Part shown: piece after piece, positions 9,177-17,439 of the stretch | Layout of the letters: each line of letters starts with the position of its first letter | How positions within the stretch are numbered: the first letter of the stretch is position 1 | DNA from: an uncultured Pelagibacteraceae bacterium | GTDB taxonomy: Bacteria; Pseudomonadota; Alphaproteobacteria; Pelagibacterales; Pelagibacteraceae | Assembly: GCA_902582235.1 (NCBI GenBank) | Contig: CACHQX010000001.1 | Span: forward strand, 144,768 to 208,767 | Reading direction: 5' to 3' | Length of the DNA: 64,000 nt | Notes under the pieces: model-generated | Database searches by the model: none | What the model was told of the DNA's origin: nothing | The model's input: the letters and a program-made list of their open reading frames with translations, nothing else | Made by a program: the position numbers and the translations under genes

Positions 9177-9932
9177 ATGCCTAAAAGAAAAAAAAGAAAA
9201 AAAATTGAACATGGTGCGTTTTCAAAGCTCGCGAGTTTTACTTCGAGTGCGATAAAAGATTACAAACAAAATCAAAAGCTTAAGCAACAACAATTAGAAA
9301 AAGAATTAAAGAAACAGGAATTTAGTAAACTTAGTTTAGAAAAAAAAGAATTAAGAGTTAAAGAAGATAATTTTAGGAAACAAGAAGAAAAATTACAGAT
9401 TAAATTTGAAAATTTAAAGCTTAAAGAAAGAGAATTAGAATTAAAAGAAAATGAATTAAAAACTAAAGAAAATTCATTAAAGGAAAAAGATTTAAATCTA
9501 AAGTTTAAAGCAGAAGAACAAAAAAATAAGGAGTCAGATCTGAAAAGGAAAGAGAAAGAGCTTCAAATTAGATCTGAAGAACAAAATCGTAAAGATGTTG
9601 ATTTAAAAGTAAGAGAAGATGAGCAAAGACAAAAAGAATTAAAAGAGACAAGACGAAAAAGAAGAGAACAAAAAATAAGAGATGAAAAAGAACAAGAAAA
9701 AAGAAATCTTGAGGCTCTTAGATTAAAAGAATGGGAAGAAAAATTTGATCGTGAACAAAAAGCAAGAGAAGAGCAAGAGAAATTAAAAGAAGAAAAGTTG
9801 AGAATGAGAGAAAGCAATAGAAAAAGGAATGATTCAGACTATTCTAACAGCAGTGAAGAGGTCTCTAATAACAATGAAGAGGTCGCTCAGCAATTAGAGG
9901 CTCTCGATGTTGAAAATTCTTCTAAGAACTAA
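9177..9932 (+). CDS. Highly charged coiled-coil protein of unknown function
   Basis: About 252 residues, almost entirely Lys, Glu, Arg, Leu and Gln. After a basic N-terminus (MPKRKKRKK) and a short uncharged patch (GAFSKLASFTSS), residues ~35-215 form an uninterrupted predicted coiled coil with a degenerate 7-14 residue repeat of the type LKxKExxL. The tail is Ser/Asn/Glu-rich. I place the start at the ATG 9177; a TTG at 9153 in the same frame adds eight residues with two unlikely cysteine/lysine segments. No signal peptide. The stop abuts the stop of the convergent amidinotransferase gene. I do not recognise a family; a structural or nucleic-acid-associated role would be a guess. Confidence 0.7.
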   Translation: MPKRKKRKKIEHGAFSKLASFTSSAIKDYKQNQKLKQQQLEKELKKQEFSKLSLEKKELRVKEDNFRKQEEKLQIKFENLKLKERELELKENELKTKENSLKEKDLNLKFKAEEQKNKESDLKRKEKELQIRSEEQNRKDVDLKVREDEQRQKELKETRRKRREQKIRDEKEQEKRNLEALRLKEWEEKFDREQKAREEQEKLKEEKLRMRESNRKRNDSDYSNSSEEVSNNNEEVAQQLEALDVENSSKN

Positions 9933-11045
9933 TTATTGTTTAGGAAAATAATCTTTTAAATCCCCTTCCCTGTATACATCTGCAGTACAACAGTGAAGGC
10001 CACCTCCAAAGGCATATGCATCTCTCATCTCTACTGGGATAACTTCAAGACCTAGTTTGTCTAACTGATCAGCTTGGTAAACTTCACTTTTTTCAACGCA
10101 AACTGTTTTTGGATCTAATACGAGTACATTCATTGAAAGCCAAACTGAGGAATAGCATAATGGAGGAGGAGTATTATGAGCTGGTTGAGCTGAGTCTAAT
10201 ATTTTCCATCCATTATCTTCAAAAAGTTTTCGCTGTGAAGCTGGTAGCTTTCTTTGAGGATTATTTATAATTATACCTTCTGTAATAGGAGTAAAAGTTG
10301 CATCGATATGAATTGGATATGGATCTCCTGGAAAATTTACAGCATGCACCCTGTGGTTATTGAAATGTCTTCTTAACCAATCAATTCCACTTAAGTTTGT
10401 AGTAAAACCATGTTGAACTATTAAATCCTTACCAAATCGTAATATATCTGCAGCATCAAATAATGGTTCTTCTTCTGTAGTAACAAAAAATTTTTTTTCA
10501 GTCCACTCCAGTCTTTTTTTTACACCAATCTTATCAGACAAATAATCCTTTCTATAATCTGCATCTGTAAGTCGAGGTTTTGGAGCTGCCTCATGTCTCA
10601 TATTTTTATCTTGATCATAATATTTTTTAAGTAAGGGTCGGTAATTTAAATATTCAAACCATCTACATCGATAACTCATTGTTGCCTCTAACATTTCATT
10701 TCCAACTGTTAAAATTATATCTCTTGCAGGCATACAACCAAACATACTTTCAACTTCCCAATCTGGTGTAGAAATTTTTTGATTATGATTTAAAGGAGTT
10801 GGTCTATCCACTTTAATACCTCTTTTTTCAAGTAAGGAAGCGAAGTCGTTCAAAAGTTGATTAGCTTTATCAACTGTATCTTTAATTCGAGGACCGTGAT
10901 GACCTTTCATATCTGAGTCTTCGGGAACTTTTGCATCTAAAGCTGGCTCTGGCGCTGGTATACAACTACCGTCTGCTCTTCCAACAATCACATGCTTAAG
11001 CGGATCCCACTCATTCCAACTGTTAACAATCTTCTTATTTGCCAT
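9933..11045 (-). CDS. Glycine amidinotransferase-family enzyme
   Basis: A 370-residue member of the amidinotransferase (guanidino-group-modifying) superfamily, closest in motifs to L-arginine:glycine amidinotransferase. The catalytic set is visible: DAAD at residues 197-200, His246 in PIHIDATF, and the nucleophile Cys352 in GGGLHCCTADV. AGAT transfers the amidino group of arginine to glycine, giving guanidinoacetate and ornithine; other members use different acceptors, so the acceptor is inferred. Met1 is followed by the typical VNSWNEWDPLKHVIVGRA start. One base separates it from the upstream DMT transporter, making import or export of a guanidino compound plausible. Confidence 0.88.
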   Translation of the reverse strand: MANKKIVNSWNEWDPLKHVIVGRADGSCIPAPEPALDAKVPEDSDMKGHHGPRIKDTVDKANQLLNDFASLLEKRGIKVDRPTPLNHNQKISTPDWEVESMFGCMPARDIILTVGNEMLEATMSYRCRWFEYLNYRPLLKKYYDQDKNMRHEAAPKPRLTDADYRKDYLSDKIGVKKRLEWTEKKFFVTTEEEPLFDAADILRFGKDLIVQHGFTTNLSGIDWLRRHFNNHRVHAVNFPGDPYPIHIDATFTPITEGIIINNPQRKLPASQRKLFEDNGWKILDSAQPAHNTPPPLCYSSVWLSMNVLVLDPKTVCVEKSEVYQADQLDKLGLEVIPVEMRDAYAFGGGLHCCTADVYREGDLKDYFPKQ

Positions 11046-11951
11046 TTAGTTTAATGCAATAAATCGTCTATTGTTTTTAATTACTAAACTATAATAAATT
11101 ATTGAGATAAAGATTAAAAAGCCGCCTATAATTGTGTTATTAGTAGGGACTTCATTAATTCCTAATATTGGTAACCAAACCCAAAAAATTCCACCAATCA
11201 CCTCTGTTAATGACAAAAGTGTAAGCTCCGCAGCTGGTATCATTCTGGAACCTAGTGAATAAAGAATTAGTCCTACACAAACTAAAGTACCGTGAACTGA
11301 AAACAAGCCTTGATTACGACTTGAGGAAATTAAATTACTGTCAGTCTCAACCAATATTACTATTGAAACTATCGCACAAATCAATCCTGCAATTGCAACA
11401 GTTGTAAATTTCGGAGTTTCAGGTCTCCATCTTAGAGACACAGAAAAAACTGAAAATCCTACTGCAGATAAAATGCCAAACAAAAGACCAAAAATTGAAC
11501 CTTTGTTAGTATTGCCGAATGCTATTATTATTATACCAATAGCAGCAATAATTATTGCAATCCAAACATTTGTTGAAATTTTTTCCTTTAAAAACAAAAA
11601 ACCTAAAAATGCGGTAATAAAGGGCATAGCCGCCAAACACAATAAAGTGATTGCAGCTGAAGTATTTGTTATTGACCAAATAAATGTGATCATAGCAATA
11701 CCCAATCCTGTACTCCCAATTAACCCTGATATTCCAACTTTTTTATAATTCTTATAAAAAGAAAATCCCTCTTCAAAGAATAAATATAAATTAAGTATTA
11801 AAAAAATTGTAACACCTCTACCAAGAAGATATTGCCAAGGAACTAATTCAGGCTGATCAATATGTCTTACAACCAAAGGTCCAAAAGACCACAAAATACC
11901 AGCTAACAAAACTACAGGGATGGCAACTTTCTCATTTCTCAGCTCTAGCAT
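11046..11951 (-). CDS. EamA/DMT family transporter
   Basis: A 301-residue DMT transporter with ten hydrophobic segments and two EamA repeats; the pattern ITNTSAAITLLCLAAMPFITAFLGFLFLKEKIS marks the end of repeat one and AAELTLLSLTEVIGGIFWVWL repeat two. It is the first gene of a two-gene minus-strand unit with the amidinotransferase (no gap between them), so it may move that enzyme's substrate or product. The 68-base region to the divergent NifU/SufU-like gene should contain both promoters. Confidence 0.87.
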   Translation of the reverse strand: MLELRNEKVAIPVVLLAGILWSFGPLVVRHIDQPELVPWQYLLGRGVTIFLILNLYLFFEEGFSFYKNYKKVGISGLIGSTGLGIAMITFIWSITNTSAAITLLCLAAMPFITAFLGFLFLKEKISTNVWIAIIIAAIGIIIIAFGNTNKGSIFGLLFGILSAVGFSVFSVSLRWRPETPKFTTVAIAGLICAIVSIVILVETDSNLISSSRNQGLFSVHGTLVCVGLILYSLGSRMIPAAELTLLSLTEVIGGIFWVWLPILGINEVPTNNTIIGGFLIFISIIYYSLVIKNNRRFIALN

Positions 11952-12070
11952 TTCAAATTAATATTATTATTCTTAATCTTTAACAACAAAAATCTATATC
12001 AATTTTCGTCCGATTTGAGTTGGATAATTTATCAACTAGCAAATTTAAGCCAATTTCATATACTGGTAAA

Positions 12071-12472
12071 ATGGACCTTAAAATTTTAAGACTGGCCTCT
12101 GATACGAAATCTCAAAAAAAAATATCAGATTTTACACACAACTCTAAAGCTAAAAATCCCTTATGTGGAGATGAGATCCAATTATTTTTTAAGATAAATA
12201 AAGGAAAAATTACCAAAGTTTCATATCAAGGTAAAAATTGTGTTTACTGTCAGGCCTCTGCAAATTTGTTATCAAGTAATTCAAATGGGAAAAAAGTTGA
12301 AGAAATGATTCAAGTTTGCGATTGTGCAAACGAATTTTTTAAAAACAAAGGTGACTTACCCAATAATTTAAAAGAATATAAAGAATTAATAAGCTCAAAA
12401 AATACTAGTAGAAAAGAATGTATACTTCTACCTTTCAATGCTTTAAAGAAGGGCTTAACAAATGGAAACTAA
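12071..12472 (+). CDS. SufU/IscU-like iron-sulfur scaffold or sulfur-transfer protein
   Basis: A NifU N-terminal-domain protein of about 133 residues. Three Cys positions correspond to the SufU/IscU zinc- or cluster-binding site: NPLCGDEI (Cys plus Asp), GKNCVYCQAS, and KECILLPFNALKKGL near the C-terminus; the last resembles SufU more than IscU. Unusually the second motif is a CxxC pair, and a further VCDC pair follows. The ATG at 12071 gives a compact family-length protein; a TTG at 12020 would add 17 residues. It overlaps the next gene by 11 bases. Confidence 0.78.
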   Translation: MDLKILRLASDTKSQKKISDFTHNSKAKNPLCGDEIQLFFKINKGKITKVSYQGKNCVYCQASANLLSSNSNGKKVEEMIQVCDCANEFFKNKGDLPNNLKEYKELISSKNTSRKECILLPFNALKKGLTNGN

Positions 12473-12926
12473 AAAAATTATCGACAACTCCATAGCTGGT
12501 CTTTTTTCAGCTATTACAATCGGGGTATTAACACTTCTAACCTATAAGACTGATTATGGACTATTTCTAGTAGCCTCATTTGGTTCAACAATGGTATTAT
12601 TATATGGTTATCCAGAAAGCCCCTTTGCACATCCCAAAAATATTTTTTTTGGTCATCTAGTAACTGCTACTGTAGGAGTAATTGCTTTAACGTTTATTCC
12701 TCTACCAGAGTACATTTTAATTCCTATAGCAGTTGGTCTTGGGGTTTTTTTTATGATCATGTTTAATGTTACTCATCCTCCAGCAGGAGGTAATCCAATA
12801 ATTGTTATTATAGGTTCTGCTTCATTTGATTACTTGTTAAGCCCTGTCATCACTGGCTCTGCGATTATTATAATTTTTGGGGTTGTATTAAATAAATTTA
12901 TACTCAAAAAAAACTATCCAAAATAA
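12462..12926 (+). CDS. HPP family membrane protein
   Basis: A 154-residue integral membrane protein with four hydrophobic segments and the diagnostic THPPAGGNP motif that gives the HPP family its name; the segment FGSTMVLLYGYPESPFAHPKNIFFGH is also typical. Some plant and cyanobacterial members transport nitrite, but bacterial functions are mostly unknown. It overlaps the SufU-like gene, so the two are likely translated together. Nothing in the sequence says what it transports. Confidence 0.85.
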   Translation: METKKIIDNSIAGLFSAITIGVLTLLTYKTDYGLFLVASFGSTMVLLYGYPESPFAHPKNIFFGHLVTATVGVIALTFIPLPEYILIPIAVGLGVFFMIMFNVTHPPAGGNPIIVIIGSASFDYLLSPVITGSAIIIIFGVVLNKFILKKNYPK

Positions 12927-13018
12927 ACACTATTTATTTGCTAGACGCTTAATTATTGTGCTACAGTCTAACTTATAAATTCAAGACAATTGCTTTTATA
13001 AATTAACAGGAGAAAAAA

Positions 13019-14218
13019 ATGAAAATTTTATGTATTTTATATGATGACCCAAAAGGTGGAATGCCAAAATCATATCCATTAAGCGACTTACCAAAACTTG
13101 AAAAATATCCCGACGGAATGACATTACCTTCTCCGAAAGGAAGAGACTTTACGCCTGGTCAATTACTTGGATGTGTATCAGGAGAGCTGGGACTTAGAAA
13201 GTTTTTAGAGAGCAATGGTCATGAATTTGTTGTTACTAATAGTAAAGATGGTGATGGATGTGAAGCAGACAAGCACATTGTTGATGCAGACATCGTAATT
13301 TCTCAACCATTTTTTCCGTATTACTTAACTAAAGAGAGAATAGCTAAAGCAAAAAATTTAAAAATGGCAATTACTGCTGGTATAGGATCTGATCACGTGG
13401 ACTTGCAAGCTGCAATGGATAATAAAATTGATGTTGTTGAAGTTACTTTTTGTAACTCAAGATCTGTAGCTGAACATATTGTAATGATGATTGTATCAAT
13501 GGTTAGAGATTATCATAATCAACATAGAATCGTTAATGAAGGTGGATGGAATATAGCTGATGCTGTTCATAGAAGTTATGATGTCGAAGGAATGCATATT
13601 GGTACAGTTGCTGCTGGAAGAATAGGTCTTGATGCTTTAAGAAAAATGAAACCTTTTGATGTTCATTTACATTACTTTGACAGACATAAATTGCCTGACA
13701 GTGTAGAAAAAGAATTAAATTTAACTTTTCATGAATCTGTAGAGTCAATGGTGAAGGTTTGTGACGTAGTTACTATTAACTGTCCATTACACCCTGAAAC
13801 TGAAAACTTATTTGATAAAAAAATGATAAGTAAAATGAAAAAAGGCGCCTACATAGTTAATACTGCCAGAGGAAAAATTTGTAACAAAAACGATATAGCA
13901 GATGCATTAAAATCTGGTCAATTAAGTGGATATGCTGGAGATGTATGGTTCCCGCAACCCGCTCCAAATGACCATGTATGGAGATCAATGCCAAATCACG
14001 GAATGACTCCACACACGTCTGGAACGTCACTTTCTGCTCAAGCAAGATATGCTGATGGTGTAAGAGAAATATTAGAGTGCTTCTTCGATAAAAAACCAAT
14101 TAGAGATCAATACCTTATTGTAAAAGATGGCCAATTGGCTGGAATGGGTGCACATTCTTACAGTAAAGGTTCAGCAACAAGTGGTTCTGAGGAGGCCGCA
14201 AAATATAAGAAAAAGTAA
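13019..14218 (+). CDS. fdh: NAD-dependent formate dehydrogenase
   Basis: Oxidises formate to CO2 with NAD+. The 399-residue protein aligns without gaps in numbering to the Pseudomonas sp. 101 enzyme at all catalytic positions I checked: Asn146 (in FCNSRS), Arg284 (TARG), Gln313 (FPQP) and His332 (TPHTSG). The nucleotide loop reads VAAGRIG, where the D-2-hydroxyacid dehydrogenase family has GxGxxG, as in other formate dehydrogenases. A good Shine-Dalgarno AGGAG lies 7 bases before the ATG. No metal cofactor or subunits are needed. It probably recovers NADH from one-carbon oxidation (formate from folate C1 units or methylated compounds). Confidence 0.95.
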   Translation: MKILCILYDDPKGGMPKSYPLSDLPKLEKYPDGMTLPSPKGRDFTPGQLLGCVSGELGLRKFLESNGHEFVVTNSKDGDGCEADKHIVDADIVISQPFFPYYLTKERIAKAKNLKMAITAGIGSDHVDLQAAMDNKIDVVEVTFCNSRSVAEHIVMMIVSMVRDYHNQHRIVNEGGWNIADAVHRSYDVEGMHIGTVAAGRIGLDALRKMKPFDVHLHYFDRHKLPDSVEKELNLTFHESVESMVKVCDVVTINCPLHPETENLFDKKMISKMKKGAYIVNTARGKICNKNDIADALKSGQLSGYAGDVWFPQPAPNDHVWRSMPNHGMTPHTSGTSLSAQARYADGVREILECFFDKKPIRDQYLIVKDGQLAGMGAHSYSKGSATSGSEEAAKYKKK

Positions 14219-14221
14219 AAA

Positions 14222-14401
14222 TTGAGAATAAAGAAATTTTTAAGACCTTTTATTTTAACCTATCTTTTCTTAAGTGTTGCTATAGGTTTTTACCCAACTT
14301 TTGATTTTTACTCTTTTAAGGGTCAATCAATTATAATTGCTGTTTCAATCTTTAATGGAGTTTTGGGTTTGTATGTAAAGAAAATTGGAAACGATGAATA
14401 A
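14222..14401 (+). CDS. Small membrane protein, unrecognised
   Basis: A 59-codon open frame with TTG start, too short for standard gene lists. It begins 3 bases after the formate dehydrogenase stop and its last 8 bases overlap the SelO start (GATGAATAA), the arrangement of a translationally coupled gene. The product has a basic N-terminus (RIKKFLRP), two hydrophobic segments (about residues 10-23 and 36-51) and a short charged tail, so a two-helix membrane protein is predicted. The start codon is weak and no Shine-Dalgarno sequence is evident. No family recognised; conservation in relatives would decide. Confidence 0.5.
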   Translation: MRIKKFLRPFILTYLFLSVAIGFYPTFDFYSFKGQSIIIAVSIFNGVLGLYVKKIGNDE

Positions 14402-15839
14402 AGAAAAAACAATTGGATGGAATTTTGATAACTCATATTCAAATTTACCAAAATCATTTATTTATGAGATCGCTCCTGTTCCAGTAAAACGTCCAGAGTT
14501 AGTAATTTTTAATCATGATCTAGCTGATCAAATGGGTTTGAATTTTTCTAATGTAGATAATGAGCAGCTAGCAAAAATGTTTTCTGGAAATTTGCTCCCA
14601 AAAGGATCTAAATCTTTAGCGCAAGCGTATGCAGGTCATCAGTTTGGTCATTTTACAATGTTGGGTGATGGTCGTGCAGTTTTGCTAGGCGAACATATAT
14701 CTAAAAGTAATCAAAGACTTGATGTTCAGTTTAAGGGTTCGGGTCAAACACCTTTTTCAAGAAACGGAGATGGAAGAGCAGCATTAGGTCCAATGTTAAG
14801 AGAATATTTAATTAGTGAAGCTATGCACTCATTAAACATACCGACGACTAAAAGTTTAGCAGTTGTGAAAACTGGAGAAAATGTGATTAGAGAAAAACCA
14901 TTGCAGGGTGCAATATTAACAAGGGTTGCTTCAAGTCATATTAGAGTTGGAACTTTTCAATTTATTAGAACAAGAGAAAACTTAGATGAGCTTAATGCTT
15001 TAGTAGACTACACAATTAAAAGACACTATCCTGAGATAGCAAAATCAAAAAATAATGCTTACGACTTACTCAGTAAATTAATTGATAAACAAATTGAATT
15101 AGTGGTGAACTGGATGCGTGTAGGATTTATTCACGGAGTAATGAATACTGATAACATGGCGATTTCAGGTGAAACAATAGATTATGGTCCGTGTGCTTTT
15201 ATGAATAGTTATAATCTAGGTACTTGTTTCAGTTCTATTGATCATATGGGAAGATACGCATATGGAAACCAACCAGCTATAACAAAATGGAATTTAGCTA
15301 GATTTGCTGAATGTTTATTAACTTTGATTAATCCAAAAAAAGATGATGCTCTTAAAATAGCAACGGAACTTATAGATAAATTCGATAAAATTTACGAGAA
15401 AAAATGGTTAAATATGATGAAAAGTAAGTTAGGTCTAATTGGTGATCATAATGAAGATAATTTACTTATATTTGAATTATTAGAGATTATGAAAAAGCAA
15501 GAATTAGACTACACAAACACTTTTTTAATTTTAATGGACAATGAAATAGATGATAAAAAAGATTATCAAAATGAACAATTTGATAATTGGAAAATAAAAT
15601 GGCAGAAAAGATTAACTAAAGATAGCAAAAAGTTAATGAAACTTAATAATCCTGTAATAATTCCTCGAAATCATAACGTTGAAAATGTTTTAAAATCAGC
15701 TGAAAATAATGATATGACACCATTCAATGATTTACTTCAAGCTCTGAAAAATCCATACACAAATCAAAAGGTTTTAACTAAATATCAGTCTCCACCACCT
15801 AAAAGTGAGGAAAAATATCAAACGTTTTGTGGGACTTAA
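14394..15839 (+). CDS. selO: Protein adenylyltransferase SelO (YdiU family)
   Basis: SelO is a pseudokinase-fold enzyme that transfers AMP to protein Ser/Thr/Tyr residues, linked to redox control. Family motifs are present: AYAGHQFGHFTMLGDGRAVLLGE, GSGQTPFSRNGDGRAALGP, RVASSHIRVGTFQF, and the metal/active-site region HGVMNTDNMAISGETIDYGPCAFM. The C-terminus ends in FCGT, with Cys where eukaryotic SelO has selenocysteine. The length of 481 residues is normal. I use the ATG at 14394; a TTG at 14385 adds three residues. It overlaps the small membrane ORF and converges on the FAD oxidase gene with 3 bases between stops. Confidence 0.92.
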   Translation: MNKEKTIGWNFDNSYSNLPKSFIYEIAPVPVKRPELVIFNHDLADQMGLNFSNVDNEQLAKMFSGNLLPKGSKSLAQAYAGHQFGHFTMLGDGRAVLLGEHISKSNQRLDVQFKGSGQTPFSRNGDGRAALGPMLREYLISEAMHSLNIPTTKSLAVVKTGENVIREKPLQGAILTRVASSHIRVGTFQFIRTRENLDELNALVDYTIKRHYPEIAKSKNNAYDLLSKLIDKQIELVVNWMRVGFIHGVMNTDNMAISGETIDYGPCAFMNSYNLGTCFSSIDHMGRYAYGNQPAITKWNLARFAECLLTLINPKKDDALKIATELIDKFDKIYEKKWLNMMKSKLGLIGDHNEDNLLIFELLEIMKKQELDYTNTFLILMDNEIDDKKDYQNEQFDNWKIKWQKRLTKDSKKLMKLNNPVIIPRNHNVENVLKSAENNDMTPFNDLLQALKNPYTNQKVLTKYQSPPPKSEEKYQTFCGT

Positions 15840-15842
15840 CAC

Positions 15843-16946
15843 TTAAAGAACGTAGGGCTCAGGTCTTGCCTCTTTTCCTAAAACTCTTTCGACTGCCATA
15901 TTGGAAATATCAATAGACTGATATGCTCCAGTCGTAATTAATTCTGTTAATGCTCTACCTATACCAGGAGCTTGCATTAACCCTCTTCCTGTAAACCCAG
16001 TTGCTAGGTAAACATTTTCAAACTTTGGGTGCTTACCAACTACAGCATTGTTATCTAATCTATTGCAATCATAATACCCAGCCCATCCACCTGTTAGTTT
16101 TAATTCTTCAAATATTGGCACTCTCTGAGCAAGAGCTGGCCAAACTAATTCTTCAAAATCATCCCATGCAGGCTCAAGATCTTTTGCATCAAAAACAGAT
16201 TTGGGAGATCCTGCAAGATACTCTTTTCCCTCTGGTCGCCAATAAACTCCGGTAATTAAGTCTCCAGTCAAAGGCATTTCAGGAATATGTTTGGGACACT
16301 TTACTCTAAAGACGGTGTGTTTTTGTGGCTCAACAGGAATATCTTCCAACAATTCTTTTGTCCAACATCCGGCCGCCGATACAATAGTTTTAGCCTTTAT
16401 TTCTGATAATGATTTGACTTCACCTTTTACAAACTCGGCGCCTAGCTCGATTGCTTTACTTTTTAATGCTCCATGAAACATAAATGGATCAATCCAGCCT
16501 TCACTTTTGTTATCCGTAAAAGTTGCAGTTTCAATGCCTTCGTTATTTATGTAAGGAAAGTATTGTTTTAGATCAGAACCTTTTATATTTTTTGTTCCTG
16601 CATCGCATGCTTTATGATTTTCAAGCGCTTTATATTGTTCTTCAGCATGTTCTGCTCCGAACATAAGCAAATATCCATTAGGCACCATGCTGGCAGTTGG
16701 TTTGGGATTTTTTTGTGTTTTTAAAAGTTCTGGTATTTGAAAAATAAATTCTCTGGCAAATTTCCCCAAAAGAATATTTTCTGTTTGAAAAAATTGTCTT
16801 CTGAAACCACCTAATGATAAAGGGAAAGATGCTGTTCTATAAGTTGGATCTCTTTCAATAACTTTTACTTTTCTGCCCTCTTTTGACAAGAAATAAGCTG
16901 TTGCAGCTCCTATTATACCACCACCAACTATTACTACATCATCCAT
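15843..16946 (-). CDS. FAD-dependent DAO-family amine oxidoreductase
   Basis: A 367-residue flavoprotein of the D-amino acid oxidase/sarcosine oxidase superfamily. The FAD-binding Rossmann motif VVIVGGGIIGAATAYFLS lies at the N-terminus, and the C-terminal region has YLATGFTGRGLMQAPGIG, which contacts FAD and substrate. It is cytosolic, without a signal peptide. Likely substrates are N-methylated or secondary amino acids such as sarcosine, glycine-type amines or D-amino acids; the sequence does not settle this. It lies 1 base after tspO on the same strand. Confidence 0.85.
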   Translation of the reverse strand: MDDVVIVGGGIIGAATAYFLSKEGRKVKVIERDPTYRTASFPLSLGGFRRQFFQTENILLGKFAREFIFQIPELLKTQKNPKPTASMVPNGYLLMFGAEHAEEQYKALENHKACDAGTKNIKGSDLKQYFPYINNEGIETATFTDNKSEGWIDPFMFHGALKSKAIELGAEFVKGEVKSLSEIKAKTIVSAAGCWTKELLEDIPVEPQKHTVFRVKCPKHIPEMPLTGDLITGVYWRPEGKEYLAGSPKSVFDAKDLEPAWDDFEELVWPALAQRVPIFEELKLTGGWAGYYDCNRLDNNAVVGKHPKFENVYLATGFTGRGLMQAPGIGRALTELITTGAYQSIDISNMAVERVLGKEARPEPYVL

Positions 16947-16947
16947 A

Positions 16948-17433
16948 TTAATTTAATATTAACAAACTAAAATTAAGAATTAATGCATAACAACTCCAAA
17001 GTAAATAAGGAATCATTAAATAATAACTAATTTTGTTTATATCTTTATATTTTAAAATTAAAACTATTATGAAAAAAATAATTACTAATAAATTTATAAG
17101 AGCGAAAAGAATATTGTGAAAAACAAAAAAAACTATACTCCAAGTTGTATTAAAGCATAGATGGATAAAATAAATTAATACAATATTTATATTTTTATAA
17201 TTTTTATGCCACGCTGCCCATATTGCTATGGTCATAAATAAATATAATGTAGTCCATACGGGTGCGAAGACCCAATCTGGTGGGGTTAGAAACGACTTAT
17301 TTAAATTTGAGTACCATGGTTCTTTGTAAGAAATTGTCGCTATACTACCGATAAAAGACGCTGAATATGTAACTATTGCAAATAGAAGAAAAGATATAAA
17401 TTTATTTTTAAGCATAATCATACTATACATCAA
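16948..17433 (-). CDS. tspO: TspO/MBR family tryptophan-rich sensory protein
   Basis: A five-helix membrane protein of the TspO/translocator family (about 155-161 residues). The diagnostic segments WYSNLNKSFLTPPDWVFAPVW and the Trp-rich helices TTLYLFMTIAIWAAW and CFNTTWSIVFF are present. Bacterial TspO binds porphyrins and influences tetrapyrrole and stress regulation. Several in-frame ATG codons (17433, 17430, 17421, 17415) make the start uncertain; 17415 leaves a more usual gap to the divergent SDR gene, which begins only 6 bases from 17433. Confidence 0.88.
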   Translation of the reverse strand: MMYSMIMLKNKFISFLLFAIVTYSASFIGSIATISYKEPWYSNLNKSFLTPPDWVFAPVWTTLYLFMTIAIWAAWHKNYKNINIVLIYFIHLCFNTTWSIVFFVFHNILFALINLLVIIFFIIVLILKYKDINKISYYLMIPYLLWSCYALILNFSLLILN

Positions 17434-17439
17434 ACTTAT

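Noticed and set aside
9563..9817. Minus-strand ORF of 84 codons, Ser/Phe/Leu-rich
   Set aside because: It is the complement of the Lys/Glu-rich coiled-coil gene; the composition follows from GAA/AAA codons read in reverse.
12970..13010. Repeated TTATAAATT before formate dehydrogenase as a possible operator
   Set aside because: Nine AT-only bases repeated once are not beyond chance in this genome.
13533..14099. Minus-strand ORFs opposite formate dehydrogenase
   Set aside because: His/Gln/Leu-rich composition typical of antisense reading; fdh is complete and functional by its catalytic residues.
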